DNA of 64,000 nt from Lysobacterales bacterium (GTDB lineage: Bacteria > Pseudomonadota > Gammaproteobacteria > Xanthomonadales > Rhodanobacteraceae). Positions 51,105-61,138 of this stretch are shown piece after piece; the stretch's first letter is position 1, and each line of letters opens with the position of its first letter. The notes beneath the pieces were generated by a model, which worked only from the letters and a program-made list of their open reading frames with translations, was not told the origin of the DNA and searched no databases. The stretch lies in the NCBI GenBank assembly GCA_016721015.1, contig JADKJL010000001.1:558001-622000 (forward strand). The letters are read 5' to 3'. The position numbers were made by a program, and so were the translations under genes.

Positions 51105-53498
51105 ATGAAAACCGCTGCCGAATACCTGACCGTCAAGTCCATTGCCATTGCCATTGCGATACGCGCAGCGCTGATGCTGTTCGTCGCCGCGCCGCTGCTG
51201 GCTCAGGCGCAGGCACTGGATGCGGGCAACGAAGATGTCCGGACGTTGATCTATCCGCTCAGCTGGCTGGAAATCGGTGTTATCAACGTGCCGACGGATT
51301 CACCGAAATTCGGTGAGTACAACGGGCTCGATCGCTCCGGCGCCTACCTGCTCGCGAATGTCGAACTTCGCGGCGGCGATGCCTACCAGCAAGGTGATGG
51401 CAGCACACGCTGGCAGGTGCGAGGCATCGATCTTGGCACGACATCACGACGTCTCGAAGCGAATGTTGCGCAACAGGGGCTATGGAATTTCGGCGTGCAC
51501 TTCGACCAGTTGCGTCATTACACGACGGATGGCTCCTATCAGACACCGTTCCTCGGCTCACCGGGCGACAACCTGTTCATTCTGCCGCCCGCATTTGGTG
51601 TCATCAACACGACCACGACGACATCGGCTGGTGTCATCACCAGCGAGAACCGCGGCGCGCAATCGCTGAGCGCCAGCCAGCTCGCGATGTTCCACAACAA
51701 GAATATCTATACGGAGCGTCGCGACACCGGGCTCACCGCGGGCTACCACATGAATGCGCAATGGGCCCTGCAGTTCGACTTCAAGCGCCTGGGCCAATCC
51801 GGAGCCAAGCTGATCGGTTCGGGTACGGATGCCTACGACCTGTCGGATGCCGGCGGATTCAAGTACGGCGGCGAGCGCATTGCGATCCTGATGAACCCGA
51901 CCGAATACAAGACCGATACGCTGAATCTGACCCTGAACTGGACAGGTAGGAAGGGCTTCGCGAGTGCGGGTTACTTCGGCTCGATCTTTCATGACGACTA
52001 TTCCGGCATAAGCTGGTCGAATCCGTTTGTCACCGGTGGAACCGGCGGCGCACCGAATCCGGCTCCGGGAACCTCTCCCGGCGCCGCCTTCCCGCTGAGC
52101 ACGATGAGCACACCGCCAGGCAACCAGCTGCACCAGCTGAACCTGAGCGGCGGCTATCTGTTCAGTCCGGCAACCAAGCTGACCGGCGGCCTGTCCTACG
52201 CACGCAACACGCAAAACGCCAGCTACGACGGCACCTACACCCTGGTGCCGAATACGGCCGAGATACTTCCGGTCAACTCGCTCGACGGACTGGTCGTGAT
52301 GACCCACGCGGATCTCAAGCTCACCCACCAGGCCAGCAGCGCGCTGAACTTCGTCGCCGGATTCAAGTACAACGAGCGCGACAACCGCACCGCGTCGCAT
52401 GAATACACGTTCCTCGATCTTGGAGGCGAAGAACTCTCGGCGGTCAATATTCCGATGAGCAACAAGCGCACCCAGTTCGATCTTGGCGCGGACTATCGCT
52501 TCAGCGCGCACCAAAAACTTCATTTGGGTTACGAATCCGAGCGCATCAATCGATGGTGCAACAACCCGCTGGCCAACAATGCCCAGGGCGAACTGTCGGC
52601 GACCAATGCCGGCTACTACACGACGGCCTCCTGCGTGCAGGTTCCACGCAACAGCGAAAACCGGCTGGTGGCCACCTGGAGAGCGAGCCTCGGCGAGAGC
52701 GTCAATGTGAACGCGGGCTTCACCCACGGCCGGCGCAGCTCCGAGGTCAACAGGTCGTTCTACAACCCGATGCAGGCAAACAACCAGGGGTTCGAGAATT
52801 ATGGCTACCTCGCCTTCTTCGACGCCTCGCGCAGACAAAACCTGTTCAAGGCTGGCGTGACCTGGCAGGCAACCGACCGGTTCACTATCGGTCTGAACGG
52901 CCGGCGCACGAATGATGACTATGATTCGACACTCGGTGTGCAGAAGGGCGACACCTCAAGCGCGAATCTGGATGCGAGCTTCAGCTATTCGGAAAATGGT
53001 TCCGTGGCGGCCTATGCCAGCTGGCAAAGGCGCACGCGCGACCTGCTCAGTGCGAGCGGGCGCGACGCCATCGTGCTGCGCGACACGCTGTGGAGCAACA
53101 ATTTCAGTGACCGCGACAATACCGTCGGATTCAGCGGCAAGCAGAAGTCCCTGCTCGGCGGCAAACTTGATTTGACCGAGGAGTTCAACTATTCGTCGGG
53201 TACATCAAGGTACGTCACCAACCTGGTGCAGAACATCAGCGCTGCGGTCGGCAATTCCGGCAGTTCACCGGACATCCGGGCGAAGACAACCCAGTTCAGG
53301 TTCGTAGGCGCCTATCGCCTGAATACCGCTTCGAGCGTGCTCGCCGGCTATCTCTACCAACGGCTCAAATCCAGCGATTATTTCTACAGCGCCTACCAGT
53401 TCGGATTCACGCCAACGACCTTGTTGCCGACCAACCAGCAGGCGCCGAATTACACGGTCAACACGATATTTGTCGCCTATCGCTACAGCTTCCGTTGA
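51105..53498 (+). CDS. MtrB/PioB-family outer-membrane beta-barrel protein
   Basis: 797 residues from ATG 51105 (ribosome site GGGGGG), with a signal peptide ending AQAQA. The first mature ~60 residues (EIGVINVPTDSPKFGEYNGLDRSGAYLLANVELRGGD) are the MtrB/PioB N-terminal signature; the remainder is a repeated amphipathic strand pattern such as HQKLHLGYESERINR and ends VAYRYSFR, with the terminal aromatic expected for BamA recognition. The CxxC found in Shewanella MtrB is not seen. It would sheath the decahaem cytochrome and form the transmembrane conduit. Confidence 0.92.
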   Translation: MKTAAEYLTVKSIAIAIAIRAALMLFVAAPLLAQAQALDAGNEDVRTLIYPLSWLEIGVINVPTDSPKFGEYNGLDRSGAYLLANVELRGGDAYQQGDGSTRWQVRGIDLGTTSRRLEANVAQQGLWNFGVHFDQLRHYTTDGSYQTPFLGSPGDNLFILPPAFGVINTTTTTSAGVITSENRGAQSLSASQLAMFHNKNIYTERRDTGLTAGYHMNAQWALQFDFKRLGQSGAKLIGSGTDAYDLSDAGGFKYGGERIAILMNPTEYKTDTLNLTLNWTGRKGFASAGYFGSIFHDDYSGISWSNPFVTGGTGGAPNPAPGTSPGAAFPLSTMSTPPGNQLHQLNLSGGYLFSPATKLTGGLSYARNTQNASYDGTYTLVPNTAEILPVNSLDGLVVMTHADLKLTHQASSALNFVAGFKYNERDNRTASHEYTFLDLGGEELSAVNIPMSNKRTQFDLGADYRFSAHQKLHLGYESERINRWCNNPLANNAQGELSATNAGYYTTASCVQVPRNSENRLVATWRASLGESVNVNAGFTHGRRSSEVNRSFYNPMQANNQGFENYGYLAFFDASRRQNLFKAGVTWQATDRFTIGLNGRRTNDDYDSTLGVQKGDTSSANLDASFSYSENGSVAAYASWQRRTRDLLSASGRDAIVLRDTLWSNNFSDRDNTVGFSGKQKSLLGGKLDLTEEFNYSSGTSRYVTNLVQNISAAVGNSGSSPDIRAKTTQFRFVGAYRLNTASSVLAGYLYQRLKSSDYFYSAYQFGFTPTTLLPTNQQAPNYTVNTIFVAYRYSFR

Positions 53499-53615
53499 GA
53501 CGTCGGAGCAGGATCGATGGACGACTGGATACTTGGCCGATGCTGCAACCTGACGGGTTGACAGGACAACGTCCGGTTCCGTCTTTCAGGTTCAATCAAC
53601 TTGCAGGATCAAGCC

Positions 53616-54215
53616 ATGAGCAAGCAGGTACCCGGCAGGATTCGGCGCTTCTGGCGATTCCTGGGCAGGCCGAGCGCGCGCTTTTCGCTGCTCACCCTGC
53701 TGGTCGTCGGATTCTTCGGCGGCATCATCTTCTGGGGCGGATTCAACACTGGATTGGAGGCGACCAACACACTCGAATTCTGCATCAGCTGCCATGAGAT
53801 GCGTGACAATGTATACAAAGAATACAAGGAAACCATTCACTACAGCAATCGAACCGGAGTCCGCGCGATCTGCTCGGACTGCCATGTGCCTCATGCCTGG
53901 ACGCCGAAGATCATCCGCAAGATCCAGGCAAGCAAGGAGCTGTGGGGCAAGCTGACCGGATTCATCGATACGCCGGAGAAGTTCGAGGCGCACCGCATGG
54001 AACTGGCGACGCATGAGTGGGCACGCATGAAGGCGGCAAATTCACAGGAATGTCGCAACTGTCATTCCTTCGATGCCATGAGCAGAGACCTCCAGCGACA
54101 ATCAGTCTACGCCAAGCACATGGCGGCGCAGGCAGCCGGCCAAACCTGCATCGATTGCCACAAGGGCATCGCCCATCATTTGCCCAAGGAATACCGGGAT
54201 CCGGACGAAGAGTAG
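53616..54215 (+). CDS. NapC/NirT/CymA-type tetrahaem quinol dehydrogenase
   Basis: 199 residues from ATG 53616. An N-terminal membrane anchor (SLLTLLVVGFFGGIIFWGGF) is followed by a periplasmic domain with four CxxCH motifs: CISCH, CSDCH, CRNCH and CIDCH. TLEFCISCHEMRDNVYKEYKET is the characteristic first-haem region. Such proteins oxidise menaquinol or ubiquinol and pass electrons to periplasmic cytochromes. It completes an inner-membrane to outer-membrane path with the preceding three genes. Confidence 0.93.
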   Translation: MSKQVPGRIRRFWRFLGRPSARFSLLTLLVVGFFGGIIFWGGFNTGLEATNTLEFCISCHEMRDNVYKEYKETIHYSNRTGVRAICSDCHVPHAWTPKIIRKIQASKELWGKLTGFIDTPEKFEAHRMELATHEWARMKAANSQECRNCHSFDAMSRDLQRQSVYAKHMAAQAAGQTCIDCHKGIAHHLPKEYRDPDEE

Positions 54216-54237
54216 TTGGCCCGATTGGGCCGCGTGA

Positions 54238-54831
54238 TCAGGATTTCTTCTTCTCACGCTGACGTTCAACCGCATTGGCCAATTCCTCGCGATAGCTTTC
54301 CGCATCACCATAGTCGACATACTGGCTATAGCGCGGGTGTGCGCCGATGATCTTGCGCGCGTGCTTGATCGGGCACCAGTACTGCTCCGTTCGCGATGCG
54401 ATCTCGCGGACATAACCGATCAGGCCATTGCCGTAGGAACAATAGGCGCAATTGAGCTTCTCCAGCGCATTCAGGTAGGCCAGGTAGCGGCGATCAAAGA
54501 CCATGTAGTCACGGCGGCGAACCTTGGCAATGCCATAGACCGGGAAACACACGGCCTGGTAGATCGTGATGAACACATCGAGCGCCACGAATGGAACGAT
54601 CAGCAGGTAGATCAAGGGAGCAGTCAGGGCGATCAGCGGTCGCGCGCCCAAGATGTAGCGCAGCAGCCGCGTCTTCATTTCCCGGTGGCGTTTGAGCACC
54701 GCCTTCTCGAACTCGATCTTTCCATCCGCGATTCGCACTTGCAGCTCGGCACGCGCCAGCGCCATCTGAACCTCGAGCTCCTCCTCCATGTTGCGGATGC
54801 CGAGCAGCAACTCTTCGATTTTCGGATTCAT
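54238..54831 (-). CDS. Conserved hypothetical membrane protein with CxxC
   Basis: 197 residues. N-terminal coiled helix (IEELLLGIRNMEEELEVQM), one or two central membrane helices (PLIALTAPLIYLLIVPFVALDVFITIYQAVCFPVYGI), then a conserved cytosolic segment LEKLNCAYCSYGNGLIGYVREI and YWCPIKHARKI with three cysteines that may bind metal. Convergent with the NapC-like gene. I know no function for this family. Confidence 0.8.
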   Translation of the reverse strand: MNPKIEELLLGIRNMEEELEVQMALARAELQVRIADGKIEFEKAVLKRHREMKTRLLRYILGARPLIALTAPLIYLLIVPFVALDVFITIYQAVCFPVYGIAKVRRRDYMVFDRRYLAYLNALEKLNCAYCSYGNGLIGYVREIASRTEQYWCPIKHARKIIGAHPRYSQYVDYGDAESYREELANAVERQREKKKS

Positions 54832-55316
54832 TTTTCCTGCCTGAGTGTGAAAAGCCAGAGCATCTCGCAGTGTGCGCCTTGCGCCAGAAAAAGGTGGCCG
54901 GAGGAACTATCCGATTGAAGCGCCCGCATCAATTGCGCCAGACATTCCAACAACAACTTTTCGCGGTCGGCCGCGTGTGCGTACCGTCACCGCCCGATTG
55001 AGTGAACCCTCAATCATCGCCGCAACGGAGGCCTTTACTTCGGCTTTGCCCCGGATGGTTCGATCTGCGACGGCGACAAGTACTTCTGGGTGCAGGCCAA
55101 GTCGATCGCCGCTGCGTGCGCTGAGCAATGCCGCGGCGGCGATCTGCGCCAAGTCGATGACTACGACAAGCCTGCCATGATGTCTGGCCCTGTTAACGCG
55201 CGGCGGAACCGGAGCCGGGTAGCCTGGCGTCGGACTCCCTATCCGGCCGGCCACTTGTCGTGGTTGCAACTGCCGGCAACGCAGATCAGGCTCGGCCGCC
55301 AATCCATCCCTTGTCG
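54832..55316. pseudogene. Region with relic of an AGE-family sugar isomerase/epimerase
   Basis: The plus-strand frame from 55021 reads RNGGLYFGFAPDGSICDGDKYFWVQAKSIAAACAEQ, resembling the GGxY...G-x-x-x-D-K-x-x-W-V-x-A-E-x-I/L-A-A-A segment of N-acylglucosamine 2-epimerase/mannose isomerase proteins. No start codon, upstream domain or continuation could be found, so at most a fragment remains. The opposite strand has a 131-codon frame without recognisable features. Confidence 0.4.
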
Positions 55317-57962
55317 CTACAGCGAAAACGCCTCGCGCGGGACACCTGGCAAGCTGACCGCGGACAGGTCACGCCGAACCACAAACGTGTTCCTTACGCG
55401 CACGGAATGGATGAAATACATAATCCATATTGCGGTGCCAATGAGTCCTCCGATCAATTGCGGGCCACCGGTGGATTGGGCAGCCGCTTGTGGGATCGCA
55501 TTCACGAGTAGTTGATCGACGAGCAACTGCGCCGAGGCGGCGATCTGGAAGCCGATGTAGATTCGGGGCAAGCTGCTGCGTCGGCGAAAGAACAGGATCG
55601 CGACGAGGATGCTGATTGCGAATACACCCAGCTGCATGATCAGTTCGAACAGCAGTGCCGGCGCCCACATGGCGTGATAGCCGGGATTGCCAAAGGTGGT
55701 CAGGCTGCCCCAGGTGTCCGCTGCCCATGCGTCATGGTTCGAGTAAAGGGTAAACAGCGCCACGATCGGCGACGCGATCAATCCGATCCCTGGAAGGACA
55801 AGCCAGCCGCCCAGTCCAAGCGGCGAATTGTCAGCGGATCCGGACTTCGGCAATGGATCGTATCGATAGAGCTTCAGCGAAAGCCAAGCCCAGAAACCCA
55901 GGGCCATGGCGCCGATCACGAGCAGCAGCCAGTTGATCCGATCAAGCCCCGCGCGTTGTTCGGCTGGGGCCGGTTGGCCCCAGTAGAGGTAGTAGTTGAT
56001 CTGATCGCGCGCTTCGGCAAGATGATTGGCATAACGGGCAGTGTCGGCCGCTGCCACCTCGTCGACCAGCGACTTGAACCGATCGGTGATGACCAGCCGG
56101 TTGCCCTTCGGTGTGATCGCGCGTTCGAAGCTGAAGGCCGGATCGTTCACCTTGACCGTGTCAGGCTTGATCGGCCAGGCTTCCGGCAGCAGCGTCTCGG
56201 TGATCAGGGTCAGATCGCTCGTGCGTGAAACGGAAAGCGGCGCATTGCGGATGGTTGATTTTGGACTGCGCAGCTTTTCATCGAGATCGGGCGTCTGGAT
56301 ATCGGCGGTGTGCTGCTTCTTCTCTTCCGACCAGGTCGAGAACTTGGGGATCCGATAACGCTCGGTGGTGATGATGCGATTGGTGCGCTCATCATCCTTC
56401 ACCTGCATCGGTTCGGCGATCTCAAGGCCGCTGTAATACTCTGCATAAAAGTTGAGATAGCTCTTCTGCAGCTCCTCGAAATTGTTGGTTGCCAGCGTAT
56501 TGCGCATGGATTCCGCACGCTCGCCCTCGAGGGTGGTGACCACGGTGAATGGAATGGCATCTTCAAGGCCCGCGCGGGCGTCGAAGGTCGCCTTGACGAG
56601 GCGCGCCGGCGCGGGTTCGCGGCCTTCATCCATCGAAACCAGGCCACGGCCACGCGCGTCGATGACCAGGGCGAGGTCGAAGTCTGGCTGCACGAGGTGG
56701 GCGAGGTCGGCATTCTGCGTGGCCCGGGTTGGATCGAGCCAGATCGTGCGATCGCCAAGCTTCGCCTGCACGATGACATGATCGAACTGGCCTGGGCTTG
56801 GCATGCGCTTGGCCAAGGCGCGGCGCGTGTCGGTATCGACCAGGGCCGGGTGTGCTTCGATGCCGAGACGATCGAGCAGGGTCACGGTCAGCAAGGTCTT
56901 GTCCTTGCAATCGCCGAAGCGGCGGGCAAGTACCTGGTCGGGCGGATTGGGCGCGTGTGAACCGGGACCGACCTCGACGCCGAGGTAGCGGATTTCGCCT
57001 TGCACGAATCGCAACGCGGCAAGCAGGCGACCTTCAGGCGAGGGTTCTGCCTTGGCAATGCGCGCGACTTCGGCCTCCAGCTCGGGGCTCAGGGTTTTGG
57101 GCACGGCATACAGTGGCAACGCCCAGTTCGCGACCGCCTGCCAATCCGCAAACTCGCTCCATTGCACGACGGGATACGGGTCGTACCATGCGGGTGCGTC
57201 CGCGTCGGGGAGCAGTGGCGCGATATTGCGCTGATCCCATTCGTGTTCACGCAGGCCATTACGCTCGCCCACGCGCGCCTCGATTGCGCTGTTGCGCGGC
57301 AGCACCTGGATGTCGCGCTTCGACGGCGCCAACAAACGTGCATGCAGGCGCGCGATCGGCACGCCGAACTGCAAGCCGAGCGTGCCGAACTCGCGACCAT
57401 CGAAAACCGGATTTCTGCCGTGCACGGTGTAGGCGTAGTCGACGATGTCGCCGACCCGGACATCCTCGAGGAAAATCGTCGCGCTCTTGCTGCCGTCGTA
57501 AATGCGTCGATCAAGCTCAGTCTCGCGCTGCAAAACCCGCAACGTTGCATCGGCCAGTTTCGGGATCGTGCGCCCATCGCGGATAAGATCGATCGCATTG
57601 AGCTCCAGGGTTTGGTAAGCCGGATCAAAGCCGATCTCGATCGTCGCCAGCGAATCCACGCCGGCCGCATTGATTGCCTTGCTGGCGTAGCGGCGATAGA
57701 CGCTGCGTTCACCCGTGGTGTTGATCTGCACGTCGCTGAGCAGGTAGTAACTGCCACCCGAGATCTGGCCGAGCAACTTGTCATCGATCGCCCCGCGTTC
57801 GACCGGCAATACCCAGCTCGCCGCCGGAGTCCGCCGGATCTCGTCGATCTCGGCCTGCGCCGGGGACATCGCCAGCAGGATCAGCCACCCACCCAGGCAA
57901 CCCCGGAACCACGGGCCGATCCCTCGCCGATTTCCGTTGGAACGTTCCTGTTCAACTGCCAC
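55317..57962 (-). CDS. DUF3857 / transglutaminase-like / DUF2569 membrane protein
   Basis: 881 residues. Signal peptide (ending MSPAQA), then a DUF3857 domain (about 50-260; RRYASKAINAAGVDSLATIEIGFDPAYQTLEL), a transglutaminase-like core with LARRFGDCKDKTLLTVTLLDRLG (Cys), FDHVIVQAK (His) and WLDPTRAT (Asp), a C-terminal beta domain, and five membrane helices of DUF2569 type (GLGGWLVLPGIGLIASPIVALFTLYSN). A complete catalytic triad is present. Family members are envelope proteins of unknown substrate, often cited as peptidase- or crosslinking-related. Confidence 0.85.
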   Translation of the reverse strand: MAVEQERSNGNRRGIGPWFRGCLGGWLILLAMSPAQAEIDEIRRTPAASWVLPVERGAIDDKLLGQISGGSYYLLSDVQINTTGERSVYRRYASKAINAAGVDSLATIEIGFDPAYQTLELNAIDLIRDGRTIPKLADATLRVLQRETELDRRIYDGSKSATIFLEDVRVGDIVDYAYTVHGRNPVFDGREFGTLGLQFGVPIARLHARLLAPSKRDIQVLPRNSAIEARVGERNGLREHEWDQRNIAPLLPDADAPAWYDPYPVVQWSEFADWQAVANWALPLYAVPKTLSPELEAEVARIAKAEPSPEGRLLAALRFVQGEIRYLGVEVGPGSHAPNPPDQVLARRFGDCKDKTLLTVTLLDRLGIEAHPALVDTDTRRALAKRMPSPGQFDHVIVQAKLGDRTIWLDPTRATQNADLAHLVQPDFDLALVIDARGRGLVSMDEGREPAPARLVKATFDARAGLEDAIPFTVVTTLEGERAESMRNTLATNNFEELQKSYLNFYAEYYSGLEIAEPMQVKDDERTNRIITTERYRIPKFSTWSEEKKQHTADIQTPDLDEKLRSPKSTIRNAPLSVSRTSDLTLITETLLPEAWPIKPDTVKVNDPAFSFERAITPKGNRLVITDRFKSLVDEVAAADTARYANHLAEARDQINYYLYWGQPAPAEQRAGLDRINWLLLVIGAMALGFWAWLSLKLYRYDPLPKSGSADNSPLGLGGWLVLPGIGLIASPIVALFTLYSNHDAWAADTWGSLTTFGNPGYHAMWAPALLFELIMQLGVFAISILVAILFFRRRSSLPRIYIGFQIAASAQLLVDQLLVNAIPQAAAQSTGGPQLIGGLIGTAIWIMYFIHSVRVRNTFVVRRDLSAVSLPGVPREAFSL

Positions 57963-58218
57963 GTTGGCTCCTCGCTGGTTTGCAAAGTCGATGTCACGCT
58001 GATGCAGACGCGATGGTTACCGATCAGCCGCGTCAGTTCCAGTGTGGAGTCGACGCGCCGGGCCGCTGGGCGAATCGATCCCAAGCGAAACGCGCATGAC
58101 CACGCCGTGTCCGGTAGCCGAGTTTTGATGCCAGGCGCACAACTGAAAAACATGTCGCCAGTGCCTCTCCGTTGGAGTATTGTCAGCCGATCCGTGCACA
58201 GTTTCCGAGGTGGCTTGC

Positions 58219-58767
58219 ATGATCGCTCAATCGTTTCGAAAGCTGTCGCGCATCTCGACATGCACGTTGTCCCTGATCGGTTTCGTGAGCACGGCTCAGG
58301 CACAGGCCGCGAACCAGTCGGCCACCACGCACATCGTCAAGAGTGAGGTGCAAGGAAGCAACCGACGCGAGATCCAGGTCACGGGTGAGACCACGCCAAA
58401 CATGCCGCTGATCGGCTTCATCGATTCGCCGACGGCCGGTTGCTATCAGCCGGATCGGGCCGAGAATGTCTGCTATATCAATTGGTACTATTTGAGTGTT
58501 GACGCAAGCCCGAACTACATGATCTCGATGACCGCAGAGATCAACGTATTCGGCAAGGTCGCGACATACCAGGGTTTCTTCCAAAATTCGATGTTTGTGC
58601 CGCATACCATGCATGATCGCGGTTTCAAGGTCGCCTGTGGTGCCATCGGCTCGGGCGGCGATCCGGATCTGGGCAAGAGTTACGCCTATACGATTCGCGC
58701 CAAGGACAGTGCGGCACTGAGCTCCGCGAATTACGGAACGGTTTACTGCCCCGCCTTTGTTCCCTAG
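58219..58767 (+). CDS. Secreted hypothetical protein, paralogue A
   Basis: 182 residues from ATG 58219. A signal peptide ends near STAQAQA. The core reads MPLIGFIDSPTAGCYQP, then CYINWYYLSV, GFFQNSMFVPHTMHDRGFKVACG, SYAYTIRAKDS and SSANYGTVYCP. Four cysteines are shared with the next gene's product, probably as two disulphides. Function unknown; the pair is a tandem duplication separated by 9 bp. Confidence 0.72.
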   Translation: MIAQSFRKLSRISTCTLSLIGFVSTAQAQAANQSATTHIVKSEVQGSNRREIQVTGETTPNMPLIGFIDSPTAGCYQPDRAENVCYINWYYLSVDASPNYMISMTAEINVFGKVATYQGFFQNSMFVPHTMHDRGFKVACGAIGSGGDPDLGKSYAYTIRAKDSAALSSANYGTVYCPAFVP

Positions 58768-58776
58768 GCCCGTTCG

Positions 58777-59346
58777 ATGACGATGTCGAATACGTTCTTC
58801 GCAACCAGTCATGGATGTTCTTGCCCGCGCCAGGCGATGGCGCTTCTGCTTTTCGCGATCCATTTGTGCCTGCCGGTTTCCGTATCGGCCGACACGGATT
58901 TGCTGCCGTTCGACGTCGAACCGCAGCGCGAGACAAGCGCAAGCTCCCGGAGTCCGCTGATTTCATTCATCGATAGTCCCACGGCCGGATGTTATGGCCC
59001 TCTGGAGGCGATCGACGCCTGCTACATCCAATGGTCGTATCTCTCGGTGTCGTCCACTTCGCCGCAGTACATGGACCGCATGACGGTCGCGATCGATGGT
59101 CGCATACGTGCCGTCTATACCGGTTTTTTCCAGACTTCAATGTATGTTCCGCCCGAAATGCATGCGCCGGGATTCAAGGTGGCCTGTGGCATTGCCGGCG
59201 CGAGCGGCGATCCGGATTCCGGATTCCACTATGCGTATGCAATCCGGGCGCGTGAAACCGGAGGCCTGTCGACGGCCAACTACGGCACGGCGATATGTCC
59301 GGCCGACTACCGCATCGATCTCATTTTCCGCGACGGATTCGAATAA
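58777..59346 (+). CDS. Secreted hypothetical protein, paralogue B, with IFRDGFE tail
   Basis: 189 residues, signal peptide ending VSVSA. It parallels paralogue A throughout: LISFIDSPTAGCYGP, CYIQWSYLSV, GFFQTSMYVPPEMHAPGFKVACG, HYAYAIRARET, STANYGTAICP. In addition it ends IDLIFRDGFE, a C-terminal tail also seen (DRIFGSGFDD) in the neighbouring beta-helix protein, which suggests a shared export or processing signal; A lacks this tail. Confidence 0.75.
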   Translation: MTMSNTFFATSHGCSCPRQAMALLLFAIHLCLPVSVSADTDLLPFDVEPQRETSASSRSPLISFIDSPTAGCYGPLEAIDACYIQWSYLSVSSTSPQYMDRMTVAIDGRIRAVYTGFFQTSMYVPPEMHAPGFKVACGIAGASGDPDSGFHYAYAIRARETGGLSTANYGTAICPADYRIDLIFRDGFE

Positions 59347-59384
59347 TCACGGCGTTTTCGCAAATGCGATCGGCGATGCGATTT

Positions 59385-60859
59385 TCAATCGTCGAATCCG
59401 CTGCCGAAAATACGGTCAGGATTCACTTCGACCGCACCGATGTCGCAAAGCGCAGCCTGGCCGCCATTGACCGGGCGTGGCAGTCCACGCGCATCGAGTG
59501 AAGGACAACCGGCATTGATGCCATTGTCGATCAGTATGCTGCCGACCGGTGGATGCAGGGTGGGCACCTTGCCGTAAGTCTGGGTTGCCTCGATGAGTCC
59601 AAAGGTATTGCCGGGGAATTGCGAGGTCAGCAAGTCCGCCCCGCCATTGGCAAAGAAGAAGCAGCTGTCATCGCTGGTGAAGACCGGGCCGCCGGACTGG
59701 ACGTCGGCAGTGGCTGGAACGCACGCCGGGCCGGACAGCGGTTTGGCGAACACGGTGTTGCGCGCCTCGCTGATCGTGGCGCCATCTCTGCAGCTGCAGA
59801 TGGGCGGCAGACGAACCGAACGAACTCGCGTTCCGCGCGAACGTGCTGTTGCGCAACTGGATCGTCGTTGCTGGCGAGCCTGTGCGGGTCAGCATGTAGA
59901 TCGCGCCGACCGAGAAACCGGTGTTCTCGAAAAAAGTTCCGTTGGTCACGATCAGGCGCACGCTGAATCCGGCAATGGCGCCAGCCTCGAAGGCCTCGTT
60001 CTGGCCGAAGTAGACGCGATCAAGACTGGCGATGCTGTTGCTGCCCTGACCGAAGAGGGCCAGCGCACCACCGCTGCCTGCCTGGCGCGAGCCGGTCGAC
60101 GGGCATCCGCTTGCATTGTTGATGAACTGTACATCCACCAATGTGGCACTTCCGCCATCCGGCAGGTTGAGTGCGAGGGCGCCGCCACTGCCGCCGCGAC
60201 AGGTCGTGGCGTTGGCTGGCGTTGCATCGGTGTGGTTGCCGATGAAGCGGGTCGACTCGATCAGCACCGATGAGCCCGAGGAAGACACCGCACCGCCACC
60301 GTTGGACAGATTGACGATGCCAGCGTCCGATGAGGCGTTGTTGGTGAAGCGGGTTCGGGTCAGGCGCAGGCTTCCGTTGGTTCTGATCGCGCCACCTCCG
60401 GAACCCGAGGCGGCTGGCCCGGAACTGAAGCAGCTGTCAAACGTCGAATCGAATACGAGCAGGGTGCCGGCGCTTTTGACATCGACACAACCGCCGCCAT
60501 CGCCGTTCGAGCCGCCGCGCAGATTCATGTGATCGAAGCGGATCGTCTGCCCGCTGCCGCCGCTGAGGAACTTGAGCATCGGCCAGCCAGCACCGTTGAT
60601 GCGCAGATCGGGACTGGCGCTGCCGTCTAGCACGATAGATTGTCCGGCCAGGGCTGGCAGCGGCGAGGTCAGCATGATTGCCGCGCTGCCGGGAATCTCG
60701 AACCGGATCGTCTGCACACCGTTGCTTGCCTGCATCTGGGTGATTGCTGCACGCAAAGGTACCGGCGCCGCCATCACCCAGCGTATCCACGATGTAGGTG
60801 TTGTCGGCCAGGCACGGCATCGTGGCGAGCAAGCAAAAAAGCAGGAAGAAGCGATGCAT
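59385..60859 (-). pseudogene. Secreted right-handed beta-helix (CSLREA-like) protein, two frameshifts
   Basis: Three consecutive frames form one protein of about 490 residues. From ATG 60859: signal peptide ending PCLA and YIVDTLGDGGAG. Near 60753 one extra T in ACCTTTGCG shifts the frame; restoring it gives GTLRAAITQMQ. The long middle part has beta-helix repeats (TRFTNNASSDAG, GNHTDATPANATTCRGGSGGALAL). Near 59790, around CATCTGCAGCTGCAG, the frame shifts again to SCRDGATISEARNTVFAKPL, and the protein ends IGAVEVNPDRIFGSGFDD. It may be a decayed gene or a good gene with two read errors. Confidence 0.75.
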
Positions 60860-61138
60860 GGCAGGGCTCTGGAGAGTTCAATTCCTCATTGTTACGCAAG
60901 TCGGCGGGCGAATCCCCAAAGGGGGGTGCTGTTCGGGTGTCGGCAGGCCGTTTGGCGCATGTCGCAGCGCGTCTTGCATTTTCCATACGCAGGCGTACAG
61001 ACTCGGCGCCGAACCCGGTGTCGCGGGGAGCTTCGGAGCCGACTGGGGAGAGTCTGCACGCAGTGCGACAGCGGGATCGAAGCCTCTTGTCTGGGCCCAT
61101 CCTGTCGTCCAACCAATGCCTTCCTGGGAGGGAATGCC
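60860..61138. other. Divergent intergenic region
   Basis: 279 bp between the divergently transcribed beta-helix gene and secreted hydrolase gene. It must hold both promoters; no clear boxes or palindromes stand out. Confidence 0.4.

Noticed and set aside
60572..61138. 189-codon N-terminal extension of the secreted hydrolase
   Set aside because: Overlaps the beta-helix gene on the other strand, has Arg/Gly-rich composition, and a signal peptide and ribosome site mark the start at 61139.
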